A stretch of DNA of 64,000 bases from Sphingomonas glacialis (GTDB lineage: Bacteria; Pseudomonadota; Alphaproteobacteria; Sphingomonadales; Sphingomonadaceae). Below, in pieces: positions 9,076 to 21,660 of the stretch. The stretch lies in the NCBI RefSeq assembly GCF_006439055.1, contig NZ_RCZC01000002.1, forward strand, positions 90,105 through 154,104. Reading direction: 5' to 3'. The notes beneath the pieces are model-generated. The model was not told where the DNA came from. It did not search any database and saw only the letters and a program-made list of their open reading frames with translations. Every line of letters begins with the position of its first letter. Position 1 is the first letter of the stretch. A program made the translations under genes and the position numbers.

Positions 9076-11553
9076 ATGCTCGCTTCCGTTCCGGCCTTGC
9101 TGCTCGCTTCGACCGTATTGGGAGGCCCCGCCATCGTCACCGATCCACCCGCCGCGCCGACGTCGGAGCCGCAGGCCGCCACGCCGGCGGAGAGCCAGGA
9201 CAATGGCGATATCCTCGTCACCGCCCGCCGCCGCGCCGAGACGCAGCAGACCGTGCCGATCGCGCTGTCGGTGCTGACCGGCAAATCGCTGGCGGAGAGT
9301 GGCGCGTTCAACGTCAACCGGCTGCAGCAGCAAGTTCCCTCGCTGCAATTCTATTCGAGCAACCCGCGCAACTCGGCTATCAATATCCGCGGGCTCGGCG
9401 CGCCGTTCGGCCTGACCAATGACGGGATCGAGCAGGGCGTCGGCTTCTATATCGACGGCGTCTATATCGGCCGCGTGGGGGCGGCGACGTTCGACTTCAT
9501 CGATGTCGACCGCGTCGAGGTGCTGCGCGGGCCGCAGGGCACGCTCTATGGCAAGAACACCACGTCGGGCGCGCTCAACATCACGACCCGCGCGCCGAGC
9601 TTCTCGCCCGAAGCGCGCGCCGAAGTGAGCGTCGGCAATTACGATTTCTTGCAGGCGAAGACGTCGATCTCGGGGCCGATCACCGACAACCTCGCCATTC
9701 GCCTGTCGACCTCGGCGACGACGCGGCACGGCACGATTTATGACGTCACGAGCAAGACCGATCTGCACCGCCAGCGCAATGTCGGGTTCCGTGGACAGGT
9801 GCTCTACAAGCCGACCGACTCGCTGAGCCTGACGCTGTCGGGCGATTTCAACGTCCAGAACCCGCTGTGCTGCGCGCAATATTATGCGCGCGTCGGTACG
9901 ACGCAGCGCGTCACCAGCCGGCAATATGCCGCGCTCGCCGCGAATTTCGGCTACACGCCGCCGAGCACCAATCCGTTCGACCGCGTCACCGATCTCGATG
10001 CGACGATCAATTCGCGTCAGGAAGTCGGCGGCGCCTCGCTCGTCGCGAACTGGGATCTGGGGCCAGCGACGCTGACCTCGGTCAGCGCGTGGCGCTATTG
10101 GGATTGGCAGCCCGCCAACGACCGCGATTTCATCGGCCTGCCGATCACGACGATCTCGCAGAACCCGTCGCAGCAGAAGCAATATTCGCAGGAAGTCCGC
10201 ATCGCGTCGAACGGCAAGAACAAGCTCGATTACACCGTCGGCGCGTTCTTTTTCAACCAGACGATCAACACCCAGGGCGTGCAGGCGCAAGGGGCGGCGG
10301 CGAGCCGCTTCCTGCTGTCGGGCGCCGATGCGGCCAACCCCAATGTGCTCAATGGGCTGACCTCGACCAACACGATCGCGTTCGACAACACCAGCTTCGC
10401 CGTGTTCGGCAAGCTCAACTGGGCGGTGACCGATAAATTCCATCTGCAGCCGGGGCTGCGCATCAATTACGACAAGAAATCGGGCTCGTATGTTTCGGTG
10501 GTGAGCATCCGCAACAGCCAGTACGATTTCGTCGCGACCGCCGACAATGTCGCGAGCCTGCTCGCCGCCGCGCGCGCGCGCAGCACCGCGGCGGGCACGA
10601 CCTTCCAGAACCAGATCAATACGCTCGCGCCGCAGAGCTACAGCCCCAGGTTCAGCGCCTGGAACGTATCGGGCGATCTGACCGCGTCGTACGATTTCGC
10701 GTCAGACGTCCACGGCTATGCGACCTATTCGCGCAGCTTCAAATCGGGCGGGATCAATCTGTCGGGCCTGCCGCTCAACTCGACCAGCACCGGCGTCGAT
10801 CTGACGACGCAGACGGTGAAGCCCGAAAAGGTCACCGCCTATGAAATCGGCCTCAAGACGCAGTTTCTCGATCGTCGCCTGACCGTGAACCTTGCCGGCT
10901 TCTGGACCGACATCAAGGATTACCAGGCGACCGTGAACAACAACGCGATCAATGTGATCCGCGGTTATCTCGCCAATGCCGGCAAGGTCCGCTCGCGCGG
11001 GTTCGAATTCGACACGACCTACCGCCCGACGCCGCGCTTCAATCTTTATTTCAACGGTGCATACACCGACGCGAAATATGTCGATTTCAAGAACGCGCCG
11101 TGCCCGCCCGAGCTGACCGGCGGCACCGCCGCCAGCGCGACCAGCCCCGCGACCGCGGCGGGCGTTGCGGGGGGCGTCAGCCCGGCGGCGTGCGATATTT
11201 CGGGCCAGCGTCTGCCCGGCATCTCGAAATGGTCGCTGTCGTACGGCGCGGAATATAACGTTCCGGTCGATTCCTCCGGGGGCCAAGTCTATCTCGGCTA
11301 TGACGGCAATTACCGCACGCGCTTCTCGTCGAACCCGTCGCCTTCGGCCTACACCTATATCTCTGGCTACTCGATCTCGAACTTCCGGCTCGGCTATCGC
11401 AAGAAGGATTTCAACGTCTACGCCTGGGTGCGCAATGCGTTCGACCAGGACTATTTCGAGCTGCTGTCGACGCAGTCGGGGAGCACCGGGTTGATCGTTG
11501 GGCAGCCGGGCGATCCAAGGACGTTCGGGGGGACGATTTCCAAGACGTTTTGA
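9076..11553 (+). CDS. TonB-dependent outer-membrane receptor
   Basis: An 825-residue outer-membrane transporter. It has a signal peptide, then a TonB-box-like DILVTARRR near residue 50, the plug domain (SAINIRGLG, DGVYIGR, VEVLRGPQGTLYGKNTTSGALN), and a 22-strand-type barrel ending in a terminal Phe. The N-terminal STN domain is absent. AGGGGAT lies just before the ATG. The ligand is not readable: no transporter or catabolic genes adjoin it, and sphingomonads carry many such receptors. A perfect hairpin follows the stop. Confidence 0.93.
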   Translation: MLASVPALLLASTVLGGPAIVTDPPAAPTSEPQAATPAESQDNGDILVTARRRAETQQTVPIALSVLTGKSLAESGAFNVNRLQQQVPSLQFYSSNPRNSAINIRGLGAPFGLTNDGIEQGVGFYIDGVYIGRVGAATFDFIDVDRVEVLRGPQGTLYGKNTTSGALNITTRAPSFSPEARAEVSVGNYDFLQAKTSISGPITDNLAIRLSTSATTRHGTIYDVTSKTDLHRQRNVGFRGQVLYKPTDSLSLTLSGDFNVQNPLCCAQYYARVGTTQRVTSRQYAALAANFGYTPPSTNPFDRVTDLDATINSRQEVGGASLVANWDLGPATLTSVSAWRYWDWQPANDRDFIGLPITTISQNPSQQKQYSQEVRIASNGKNKLDYTVGAFFFNQTINTQGVQAQGAAASRFLLSGADAANPNVLNGLTSTNTIAFDNTSFAVFGKLNWAVTDKFHLQPGLRINYDKKSGSYVSVVSIRNSQYDFVATADNVASLLAAARARSTAAGTTFQNQINTLAPQSYSPRFSAWNVSGDLTASYDFASDVHGYATYSRSFKSGGINLSGLPLNSTSTGVDLTTQTVKPEKVTAYEIGLKTQFLDRRLTVNLAGFWTDIKDYQATVNNNAINVIRGYLANAGKVRSRGFEFDTTYRPTPRFNLYFNGAYTDAKYVDFKNAPCPPELTGGTAASATSPATAAGVAGGVSPAACDISGQRLPGISKWSLSYGAEYNVPVDSSGGQVYLGYDGNYRTRFSSNPSPSAYTYISGYSISNFRLGYRKKDFNVYAWVRNAFDQDYFELLSTQSGSTGLIVGQPGDPRTFGGTISKTF

Positions 11554-11561
11554 GGTCTTCT

Positions 11562-11585
11562 CCCTCTCCCGCTTGCGGGAGAGGG
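11562..11585. repeat. Family A half element (single perfect hairpin) after the TonB receptor
   Basis: CCCTCTCCCGC-TT-GCGGGAGAGGG, a perfect 11-base-pair stem, lies 8 bases after the receptor stop. It may end or stabilise that transcript, but there is no U-run. Confidence 0.7.
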
Positions 11586-11693
11586 TGGCCGAGCGAAGCG
11601 AGGTCGGGTGAGGGCAGTGGTGCGTCGGTAGGAAAGCGCCGGTCGGCAAAGCCGCCGTCGGACGGGTTCGCGCTTCGCTCGACCCGCCGCCCG

Positions 11694-11801
11694 GTTTGGG
11701 CGATCCGCTGTGCGGACCGGCGGCCGGCACGGCCGCCTTCGCCCAAACGCAAACGTCCGGGCCGTTTCCGACCCGGACGCCTGCGTGACGATCGCTCGTC
11801 A
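11694..11801. repeat. Nested inverted-repeat cluster resembling a three-way junction
   Basis: An outer 10-base stem (GTTTGGGCGA at 11694 pairing with TCGCCCAAAC at 11739) encloses two hairpins, TCCGC/GCGGA and GGCGGCC/GGCCGCC. It is followed by CGTCCGGG/CCCGGACG (11754-11779) and TGACGA-TCGC-TCGTCA (11786-11801). The pairing is seen directly; whether it acts as RNA or DNA is unknown. Confidence 0.6.
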
Positions 11802-12034
11802 GCCCCCATTTCGACCTCCGCTGCCAGCCCTGCGGCGGCGCTGAAGGCCAGTCCCCGAACCCACGGCCATTGCCTGTGTGTCAGTGACAAAAGCGTTACG
11901 AGCGCGTCGGGTGCTTGTCATGGGGAATGTGGCCGTTGCGAACCGATTGCGACACTCCTGTGGCGCTTTCGCAACAGCTGCAACGTTCGGGGGAACGGTT
12001 GCCAGCGCATCGGCCGCGGCCTAGAGCGCAGCCC

Positions 12035-13285
12035 ATGATCCTCTCCCGCTATGAACGCATGATCGCCCGGCGCTATTTGCTGCCCGGCAAGGGCGAGGGG
12101 TTCATCTTCCTCGTCGCCGGTATCAGTCTCGTCGCCGTGATGCTCGGAGTCGCCGCGCTCGTCATCGTGATGAGCGTGATGAACGGCTTCCGCGCCGAAC
12201 TGTTCGACAAGATCGTCGGGCTTAACGGCCATGCCGTAGTCCAGGCGTACGGCGGCCAGATGCGCGACTGGCGTCAAGTCGTCGGGCTCGCCGAGACGAC
12301 CAAGGGCGTGACCAGCGCGACCCCGCTGATCGAGCAGCCGCTGATGGCGACGTATAACGGCCGCGTCGAAGGCGTGCTGGTGCGCGGGATGCGGGTTTCC
12401 GACATCCGGTCGAACAAGACGATCGGCAGCAAGGTCGTGATGGGCTCGCTCTCGTCGCTGATGCCGGGCAGCGGGCAGATCGCGATCGGCTCGGGGCTCG
12501 CCGACCAACTCGGCGCGGTCGTAGGGAGCCAGATCTCGCTGATCAGCCCGCAGGGGCAGACCACCCCCTTCGGCACCGTGCCGCGGATCGTGCAATATAC
12601 CGTCGGCGCGATCTTCACGATCGGCGTCTATGATTTCGACAAGGCCTATGTCGTCATGCCGATGGAGGATGCGCAGACGCTCCTGATGCTCGGCGACTCG
12701 GTCAACATGGTCGAGCTGCAGACGAGCGATGCCGACCAGGTCGGGCCGATCCTCGCGCCGCTCGCCACCAAGGTCGGCAAGATGGGGGTGATCCAGGACT
12801 GGCGGCAGATGAACGCGCAGCTGTTCGAGGCGCTAGCGGTCGAACGCGTCGCGATGTTCACCGTGCTGTCGATCATCATCCTCGTCGCGGTGTTCAACAT
12901 CCTCTCCTCGCTGATCATGCTGGTGCGCGCCAAGACGCGCGACATTGCGATCCTGCGGACGATGGGGGCGAGCAGGGGGGGGATGATCCGTATCTTCATG
13001 ACCGTCGGCACGACGATCGGCGCGCTGGGCGTCGTCGCGGGGCTGATCCTCGGCTTCATCTTCCTCTATTTCCGCCAGAGCGTCGTCGATTTCGTCCAGC
13101 TCGTCACTGGGCAGAACCTCTGGGATCCCTCGATCCGCTTCCTGAGCGAACTGCCTTCGAAAACCGATCCGGTCGAAGTCACGGTCATCGCGCTGATGGC
13201 CTTGCTGTTCAGCTTCCTCGCCACGCTCTACCCCGCGCTGAAAGCGGCGAGCACCGACCCAGTCCAGGTGTTGCGCTATGAATAA
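12035..13285 (+). CDS. Lipoprotein-releasing ABC transporter permease LolC/LolE
   Basis: Inner-membrane permease that extracts outer-membrane lipoproteins and hands them to LolA. The 416 residues begin [21 protein letters not shown] and include an N-terminal membrane helix (about 25-50), a large periplasmic MacB-like domain, and three C-terminal helices in the FtsX domain (from about residue 270, with [16 protein letters not shown]). An upstream in-frame ATG would add 40 unconserved residues. Its stop overlaps the start of lolD by 8 bases. A single gene presumably serves both LolC and LolE roles. Confidence 0.93.
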   Translation: MILSRYERMIARRYLLPGKGEGFIFLVAGISLVAVMLGVAALVIVMSVMNGFRAELFDKIVGLNGHAVVQAYGGQMRDWRQVVGLAETTKGVTSATPLIEQPLMATYNGRVEGVLVRGMRVSDIRSNKTIGSKVVMGSLSSLMPGSGQIAIGSGLADQLGAVVGSQISLISPQGQTTPFGTVPRIVQYTVGAIFTIGVYDFDKAYVVMPMEDAQTLLMLGDSVNMVELQTSDADQVGPILAPLATKVGKMGVIQDWRQMNAQLFEALAVERVAMFTVLSIIILVAVFNILSSLIMLVRAKTRDIAILRTMGASRGGMIRIFMTVGTTIGALGVVAGLILGFIFLYFRQSVVDFVQLVTGQNLWDPSIRFLSELPSKTDPVEVTVIALMALLFSFLATLYPALKAASTDPVQVLRYE

Positions 13286-13952
13286 TCCGGTTCTCGGCGT
13301 CTCGGGTCTGACGCGCAGCTTCGAACAGGGCGGACAGACGATCGAGGTCCTGCGCGGCGTCGATCTGCAGGTCGGCGCGGGCGAGATCGTCGCGCTGCTC
13401 GGGCCATCGGGCTCGGGCAAATCGACGCTTTTGCAGGCGGTCGGGCTGCTCGAGGGCGGTTTCGGGGGCTCGATCCTGATCGACGGCGAGGAAACCGCGC
13501 GGCTCAACGCCGACGGGCGCACGCGCGTGCGGCGCGACAAGCTCGGCTTCGTCTATCAATTCCATCACTTGCTGCCCGATTTCAACGCGACCGAGAATGT
13601 CGTCCTGCCGCAGATGATCCGCGACAAGACGCGCGCAGAGGCCAACGAACGCTCGACCGCCTTGCTCACCGCGCTCGGCCTCGGCCACCGCCTGACGCAT
13701 CGCCCGAGCCAATTGTCGGGCGGCGAGCAACAACGCGTCGCTGTCGCGCGCGCGCTCGCCAATCAGCCGGCGCTGGTGCTGGCGGACGAGCCGACCGGCA
13801 ATCTCGACGAGGCGACCGCCGATATTGTGCTCGCCGAATTCCTGCGGCTGGTGCGTGGCGAGGGGACGGCCGCGCTGGTCGCGACGCATAACGAGCGGAT
13901 GGCGCTCAAAATGGACCGTGTCGTGCGGCTGCACGAGGGCCGGCTGGCGTGA
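13278..13952 (+). CDS. lolD: Lipoprotein-releasing ABC transporter ATPase LolD
   Basis: A 224-residue ABC ATPase that drives the adjacent permease. Walker [10 protein letters not shown] lies at about residue 42, the Q-loop is in [13 protein letters not shown], the signature [15 protein letters not shown] at about 145, and Walker [13 protein letters not shown] follows. It overlaps lolC upstream and the signal-peptidase-like gene downstream (GTGA), so the block is probably translationally coupled. Confidence 0.96.
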   Translation: MNNPVLGVSGLTRSFEQGGQTIEVLRGVDLQVGAGEIVALLGPSGSGKSTLLQAVGLLEGGFGGSILIDGEETARLNADGRTRVRRDKLGFVYQFHHLLPDFNATENVVLPQMIRDKTRAEANERSTALLTALGLGHRLTHRPSQLSGGEQQRVAVARALANQPALVLADEPTGNLDEATADIVLAEFLRLVRGEGTAALVATHNERMALKMDRVVRLHEGRLA

Positions 13953-14632
13953 AGGCACTGGTTGGCCGCTTCGGATGGCCGACCATTGCGCTCTGCTGTG
14001 TCGGTCTGGTCGCTTTGGCGGGATTGACGTGGTGGTTGGGCCCGAGCGTATTGGCGCTTTCGCACGGAGCGCGGATCGGCCGTACATTCTATATCCCATC
14101 GCAGAGCATGCTGCCGACGCTGGAGGTTAATGATCGCCTTGCCCCGCTGCGGTTCCGTGCGACGGAATTGCGGCGTGGCGTTGTCGTCGTGTTCAAGACC
14201 CAGGGCGAGATCCGCGCCGCGAGGATCGCTGCGATCGGGGGCGATACGATTGAGATGCAGAACGGTGTGGTTGCCATCAATGGCAAGGTCGCCGATCAAC
14301 GTTTGGTTGGGATCGGCCCGAGCTTTGACGGCACGGCGTCGCGCATGCTCGAGGAGAGCTTTCCCGGCGAGCAAGGCTCGCACCGCATCCTCGATATCGA
14401 GCCAGGGCTTTTCGATTCGGTGGCAGCGGTACGCGTCGATGCGGGGAAGCTGTTTCTGCTAGGCGACAATCGCGATCGTGCGGCGGATAGCCGGGTTTCC
14501 CTCCAGGAGATGGGGGTCGAGCAGGTGCGCGTGGGGGATGTGCTCGGGATCGTCGACTCGGTGTACTGGTCGCCTACGCGATCGAAAATCGGGCGTCCGA
14601 TAGATGATTGGGATCAGAGAGGGGTACAATGA
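13949..14632 (+). CDS. Signal peptidase I-like protein lacking the catalytic lysine
   Basis: A 227-residue S26-family protein with one N-terminal membrane helix (about 12-30). Box B is intact, [10 protein letters not shown], with the nucleophile equivalent at Ser53. Box E is intact, [11 protein letters not shown], starting at residue 172. In box D the usual KRxxGLPGD reads ARIAAIGGD (residues 91-99), so the general-base lysine is alanine and the Pro is Gly. Either activity is lost or another lysine (for example Lys83) substitutes. The GTG start overlaps the lolD stop. A standard LepB is presumably elsewhere in the genome. Confidence 0.85.
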   Translation: MKALVGRFGWPTIALCCVGLVALAGLTWWLGPSVLALSHGARIGRTFYIPSQSMLPTLEVNDRLAPLRFRATELRRGVVVVFKTQGEIRAARIAAIGGDTIEMQNGVVAINGKVADQRLVGIGPSFDGTASRMLEESFPGEQGSHRILDIEPGLFDSVAAVRVDAGKLFLLGDNRDRAADSRVSLQEMGVEQVRVGDVLGIVDSVYWSPTRSKIGRPIDDWDQRGVQ

Positions 14633-15237
14633 TCGGGGATCCTTGGAAGACCGCACCGACGATGGTCGGGCGGCACGTCACGCTGCGCCCGACTGTGCCC
14701 GAGGATCGCGACGCCATCGTCGCGGCGGCGGCGGATGGGAACATCAGCGAGCTGTTCTTCACCAACGTCTCGACGCTGATCGATCCCGACGCCTTCATGG
14801 CGGCCGTGTTCAAGGAACGCGACTTTGGTCGCGCGATGCCATTCACCGTCTGCACCCCCGACGGGCACGTCGTCGGGCTCACGCGCTACATGCGGATGAG
14901 CGCGGGGCACAAGCGGCTCGAGATCGGCGGGACCTTCTACGCCAAGTCGGTCCAGCGCAGCGGGGTCAATACCGAGGCCAAGCTGCTGTTGCTCCGCCAT
15001 GCCTTCGAGGTGCTGGGCTGCAACGCCGTCCAGATCCGCACCGACTGGTTCAACACGCGTTCGCAGGCGGCGATCGAGCGGCTCGGCGCCAAGCGCGACG
15101 GGATCTTGCGCAACCATCAGGTGATGGATGGCCGGGTGCGCGATCTTGTGGTCTATTCGATCATCGCCAGCGAATGGGCGGGCGTCGAGCGCAACCTGCG
15201 CTTCCTGCTCGCGCGCAACGAAGGAAACTCCGCATGA
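14629..15237 (+). CDS. GNAT-family N-acetyltransferase (RimJ/RimL type)
   Basis: A 202-residue acetyltransferase with the RimJ/RimL order: VTLRPTVPEDRDAI near the N-terminus, the acetyl-CoA strand region EIGGTFYAKSVQRSGVNTEAK, and the C-terminal NTRSQAAIERLGAKRDGILR. The substrate is unknown; ribosomal or metabolic amines are usual. The ATG overlaps the preceding stop (ATGA) with GAGAGGGG just upstream, which rules out the longer frame. Its stop in turn overlaps the glutathione peroxidase start. Confidence 0.88.
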   Translation: MIGDPWKTAPTMVGRHVTLRPTVPEDRDAIVAAAADGNISELFFTNVSTLIDPDAFMAAVFKERDFGRAMPFTVCTPDGHVVGLTRYMRMSAGHKRLEIGGTFYAKSVQRSGVNTEAKLLLLRHAFEVLGCNAVQIRTDWFNTRSQAAIERLGAKRDGILRNHQVMDGRVRDLVVYSIIASEWAGVERNLRFLLARNEGNSA

Positions 15238-15713
15238 CCGCGATCACCGACCTGACCGTCAAGGCCGCCGATGGTTCGGCCGTCGATCTCTCCGCTTATG
15301 CCGGCAAGGTTTTGCTGATCGTCAACACTGCCTCGAAATGTGGGTTCACGCCGCAATATGAGGGGCTCGAAGCGCTCCACCGCACGTTCGCCGGGCAGCC
15401 GTTCGAGGTGCTGGGCTTTCCGTGCAACCAGTTCGGCGCGCAGGAGCCCGGCGACGCGGCGGAAATCGCCAATTTCTGTTCGCTGACCTATGACGTGACC
15501 TTCCCGGTGTTCGCCAAGGTCGACGTCAACGGATCGAACGCGGACCCGTTGTTCACCGAGCTGAAGAAGCAGGCGCCGGGGATCCTCGGCCTGCAGGGCA
15601 TCAAGTGGAACTTCACCAAGTTCCTCGTCGGCAAGGACGGCCGCGTCGTCGAACGCTATGCGCCGACGACCAAGCCGGCCGAGATCGAGGCGGACATCGC
15701 TAAGCTGCTGTAG
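15234..15713 (+). CDS. Glutathione peroxidase family protein
   Basis: A 159-residue thiol peroxidase that reduces hydroperoxides, probably with thioredoxin or glutathione in the cytosol. Peroxidatic Cys36 is in NTASKCGFTPQY, and the conserved Gln and Trp are in GFPCNQFGAQEPG and IKWNFTKFLV. The ATG overlaps the acetyltransferase stop (ATGA) and AAGGAAA precedes it. It is the last gene of the overlapping lolC-to-peroxidase run; a family B palindrome follows. Confidence 0.93.
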   Translation: MTAITDLTVKAADGSAVDLSAYAGKVLLIVNTASKCGFTPQYEGLEALHRTFAGQPFEVLGFPCNQFGAQEPGDAAEIANFCSLTYDVTFPVFAKVDVNGSNADPLFTELKKQAPGILGLQGIKWNFTKFLVGKDGRVVERYAPTTKPAEIEADIAKLL

Positions 15714-15726
15714 AACGGGTCACCTT

Positions 15727-15819
15727 CGTCGCCCCGGCGAAGGCCGGGGCCGTTCGGTTGTGTTCGCAACGGCTGAACCGCGCCCGACATAGCGGCCCCG
15801 GCCTTCGCCGGGGCGACGG
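15727..15819. repeat. Family B paired palindrome after glutathione peroxidase
   Basis: CGTCGCCCCGGCGAAGGCCG-type hairpin at 15727 and its inverted copy ending at 15819, with about 40 bases between. Related copies lie at 21271, 36663, 56580 and, inside fmt, at 35803. Confidence 0.85.
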
Positions 15820-15931
15820 AGGTGGCTGGCACCATCATTGGGGGCCTTCCTGACGTCCGCCAAATGATATCCACCGCATTTTGCGAGTCACCGCCTTCCC
15901 CAAAACCGGCGTACCCCCCATAGTCATATCC

Positions 15932-19546
<3,615 letters not shown>

Positions 19547-19549
19547 ATC

Positions 19550-19641
19550 CCCCTCCCGCTTGCGGGAGGGGCTAGGGGAGGGGAGTGTGGAGAGAGGGCG
19601 AACACATGCCCTCCCCCAACCCCTCCCGTAAACGGGAGGGG
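19550..19641. repeat. Family A paired palindrome between dnaE and acyl-CoA ligase
   Basis: Arms at 19550-19571 and 19620-19641, identical in design to the copy inside dnaE. It begins just after the dnaE stop, and its right arm supplies the GGGAGGGGAG that serves as ribosome binding site for the next gene. Confidence 0.9.
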
Positions 19642-19649
19642 AGTTTAAG

Positions 19650-21230
19650 ATGCTCGGTGGAATGCAGGATTTCGAATTGCGGGTGCCGCGGCTCCTCGAC
19701 CACGCCGCGCGCGAGCATGGCCGGCGCGAGATCGTCACGCGCTGGGCCGATGGCAGCGAGACGCGCAGCAGCTGGGCCGGTGTGGCCCACGACGCCAAAC
19801 GCCTCGCGCAAGCGCTAGAGCGGCTCGGTATCGCCCCCGGTGACCGCGTCGCGACGCTCGGCATGAACCACGGGCCGCACCTCGTCGCGTGGTACGGCAC
19901 GATCGGGATGGGCGGGGTGGTGCATACCATCAACCCGCGGTTGTTCGACGAACAGCTCGTCTACATCGCCAACCACGCCGAAGATCGCGTGCTGCTCTAC
20001 GACAAGCAGTTCCAGCCGCTGGTCGATCGGCTCAAGCCGCTCTGGACGAGCATCGAGCACTATATATGCTTCGACGACGGGACGTTCGATGCGTTGCTCG
20101 AGGCCGAGACCGGCGCCTATCCCTGGGTCGAGGGTGGCGAGCGCGAACCGTGCATGCTCTGCTACACCAGCGGCACGACGGGCAACCCCAAGGGCGTGCT
20201 CTACACCCACCGCTCGACTTTGCTCCACGCGATGCATGCCGCCTCGCCCGCGGTAATGACGCTCAGCGCTCGCTCGACCGTCTTGCCGATTGTCCCACTG
20301 TTCCACGCCGCCGCTTGGGGCCTGTGCTTCGCCGCGCCGCTTGCGGGCACCAAGCTCGTCTTCTCGGCGGTCAACGATGCCGCGGTGCTGTGCGGCCTGA
20401 TGAACCGCGAGCGCGTCACGCTGGCGGGCGGCGTGCCGACCGTCTGGCTCGCCTTGTTCCAGCATATCGACGCGACCGGCGAGCTGCCACGCACGCTCGA
20501 AGCGATCACCGTCGGCGGATCGGCGGCGCCGCGCGCGATGATTGCGCGCTTCCTCGATATGGGGATCAAGGTGATCCATCTGTGGGGAATGACCGAGACG
20601 TCGCCCGTCGCGACCGCCGCCGCGCCGCCGCCGGAGTGGGACGAACTCTCGCGCGACGACCAGCTCGACCTGCTCCAGAAGCAGGGCAGCATTCCGTTCG
20701 GGATCGAGCTGCGCGTGCTGGACGATAATGATGTCGAGCAGCCGCGCGACGGCGTTTCCTCGGGGCGGCTGCAAGTCCGTGGGCCCTGGATCGTCCAGCG
20801 CTATTTCGGCGCGGAGGAGGATGCGGTCGATGCCGACAATTGGTTCGACACTGGCGACGTCGCGGTGCTCCACCCCGACGGCACAATGCAGATCACCGAT
20901 CGCGCCAAGGACGTGATCAAGTCGGGCGGCGAGTGGATCTCGTCGGTCGATCTCGAGAACGCTGCAGTCGGCTGTCCCGGCGTCGCGGAAGCCGCGGCGA
21001 TCGGGATCTATCATCCCAAGTGGGACGAGCGGCCGCTGCTGGTAGTCGTCCGCAAGCCCGACAGCACGGTTGGCGCCGCCGAGATCCGGGCGCATCTCGG
21101 CGAGCATGTCGCGAAATGGTGGCTTCCCGACGAGATCGTCTTCGTCGACGACCTGCCGCACACCGCGACCGGCAAGATCCTAAAGACCGCGCTGCGCGCC
21201 CGCTTCAAGGATCATGTGCTGGCGCAGTGA
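19650..21230 (+). CDS. AMP-forming acyl-CoA synthetase (long/medium-chain fatty acid-CoA ligase)
   Basis: Activates a carboxylic acid to its acyl-CoA through an acyl-adenylate. The 526 residues include the AMP-binding signature [18 protein letters not shown] (from about residue 172), [10 protein letters not shown], the adenylate-binding [12 protein letters not shown], and the C-terminal catalytic lysine in [12 protein letters not shown]. It resembles the AlkK-type medium/long-chain group. The ATG at 19650 or 19662 could start it; the first has GGAGGGGAG from the repeat at good spacing. It stands alone after dnaE, so substrate and pathway are open. Confidence 0.9.
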   Translation: MLGGMQDFELRVPRLLDHAAREHGRREIVTRWADGSETRSSWAGVAHDAKRLAQALERLGIAPGDRVATLGMNHGPHLVAWYGTIGMGGVVHTINPRLFDEQLVYIANHAEDRVLLYDKQFQPLVDRLKPLWTSIEHYICFDDGTFDALLEAETGAYPWVEGGEREPCMLCYTSGTTGNPKGVLYTHRSTLLHAMHAASPAVMTLSARSTVLPIVPLFHAAAWGLCFAAPLAGTKLVFSAVNDAAVLCGLMNRERVTLAGGVPTVWLALFQHIDATGELPRTLEAITVGGSAAPRAMIARFLDMGIKVIHLWGMTETSPVATAAAPPPEWDELSRDDQLDLLQKQGSIPFGIELRVLDDNDVEQPRDGVSSGRLQVRGPWIVQRYFGAEEDAVDADNWFDTGDVAVLHPDGTMQITDRAKDVIKSGGEWISSVDLENAAVGCPGVAEAAAIGIYHPKWDERPLLVVVRKPDSTVGAAEIRAHLGEHVAKWWLPDEIVFVDDLPHTATGKILKTALRARFKDHVLAQ

Positions 21231-21270
21231 GATCGCTGCGCCCATGTATCGGCGCGATGGAAACACCGCT

Positions 21271-21340
21271 CCCCGGCGCAGGCCGGGGCCCAGTAGCCAT
21301 GGCGGGGATCATCGAACGTACCGCCCGCCTTCGCCGGGGA
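21271..21340. repeat. Family B paired palindrome, shorter copy
   Basis: CCCCGGCGCAGGCCGGGG at 21271 and CCCGCCTTCGCCGGGG ending at 21340, between the ligase and the convergent DUF167 gene. The arms are less symmetric than in the copies at 15727 and 36663. Confidence 0.7.
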
Positions 21341-21366
21341 ACTGGCTCACGTAACCGGAACCGAAC

Positions 21367-21660
21367 CTAGCGCGCGACCTGCACGACCTTGTCCCGCGCG
21401 GTCGCCCCGCGCACCAGCGTCAGCGCCGATTTCGGACAGCCGAGCGCTTCAGCGAGTAGCGCGAGGATCGCGTCATTCGCCTTGCCATCCTCGGGCGTGA
21501 CCGTCGTGCGCACGCTCAGCACGCGCGGCGCCCCCGCTGCCGGCAACACCACCGTGTTCGCGCTCGCATTGGGCGTCGCGCGAACCGCGATCTGGCCGCG
21601 CTCGTCGACCAAAGCGAGCACCGCCGCACGGTCAGGCAGGCGATGTTTGACGCGGCTCAT
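21367..21660 (-). CDS. DUF167 family (YggU-like) protein
   Basis: A 97-residue small protein of unknown function. Family hallmarks are IAVRATPNASANTV near residue 25 and the VTPEDGKANDAILALLAEALG stretch. The ATG overlaps the stop of the radical SAM gene by four bases (ATGA), which fixes the start at MSRVKHRLPD and rules out the longer frame. It is probably co-transcribed with that gene. Confidence 0.9.
   Translation of the reverse strand: MSRVKHRLPDRAAVLALVDERGQIAVRATPNASANTVVLPAAGAPRVLSVRTTVTPEDGKANDAILALLAEALGCPKSALTLVRGATARDKVVQVAR

Larger units (their letters stand above)
11554..12034. other. Non-coding, hairpin-rich stretch between TonB receptor and lolC
   Basis: I see no convincing gene here. 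It holds the family A hairpin and then nested inverted repeats between 11694 and 11801 (see findings). After those comes a less structured part with GCGACACTCCTGT and CTTTCGCAACAGCTGC before lolC. Open frames exist on both strands but have no recognisable protein character. Confidence 0.6.

Noticed and set aside
8593..10443. Minus-strand open frame of 616 codons opposite the TonB receptor and hsp20
   Set aside because: It is antisense to the receptor and its tail is an out-of-frame reading of hsp20; no protein character.
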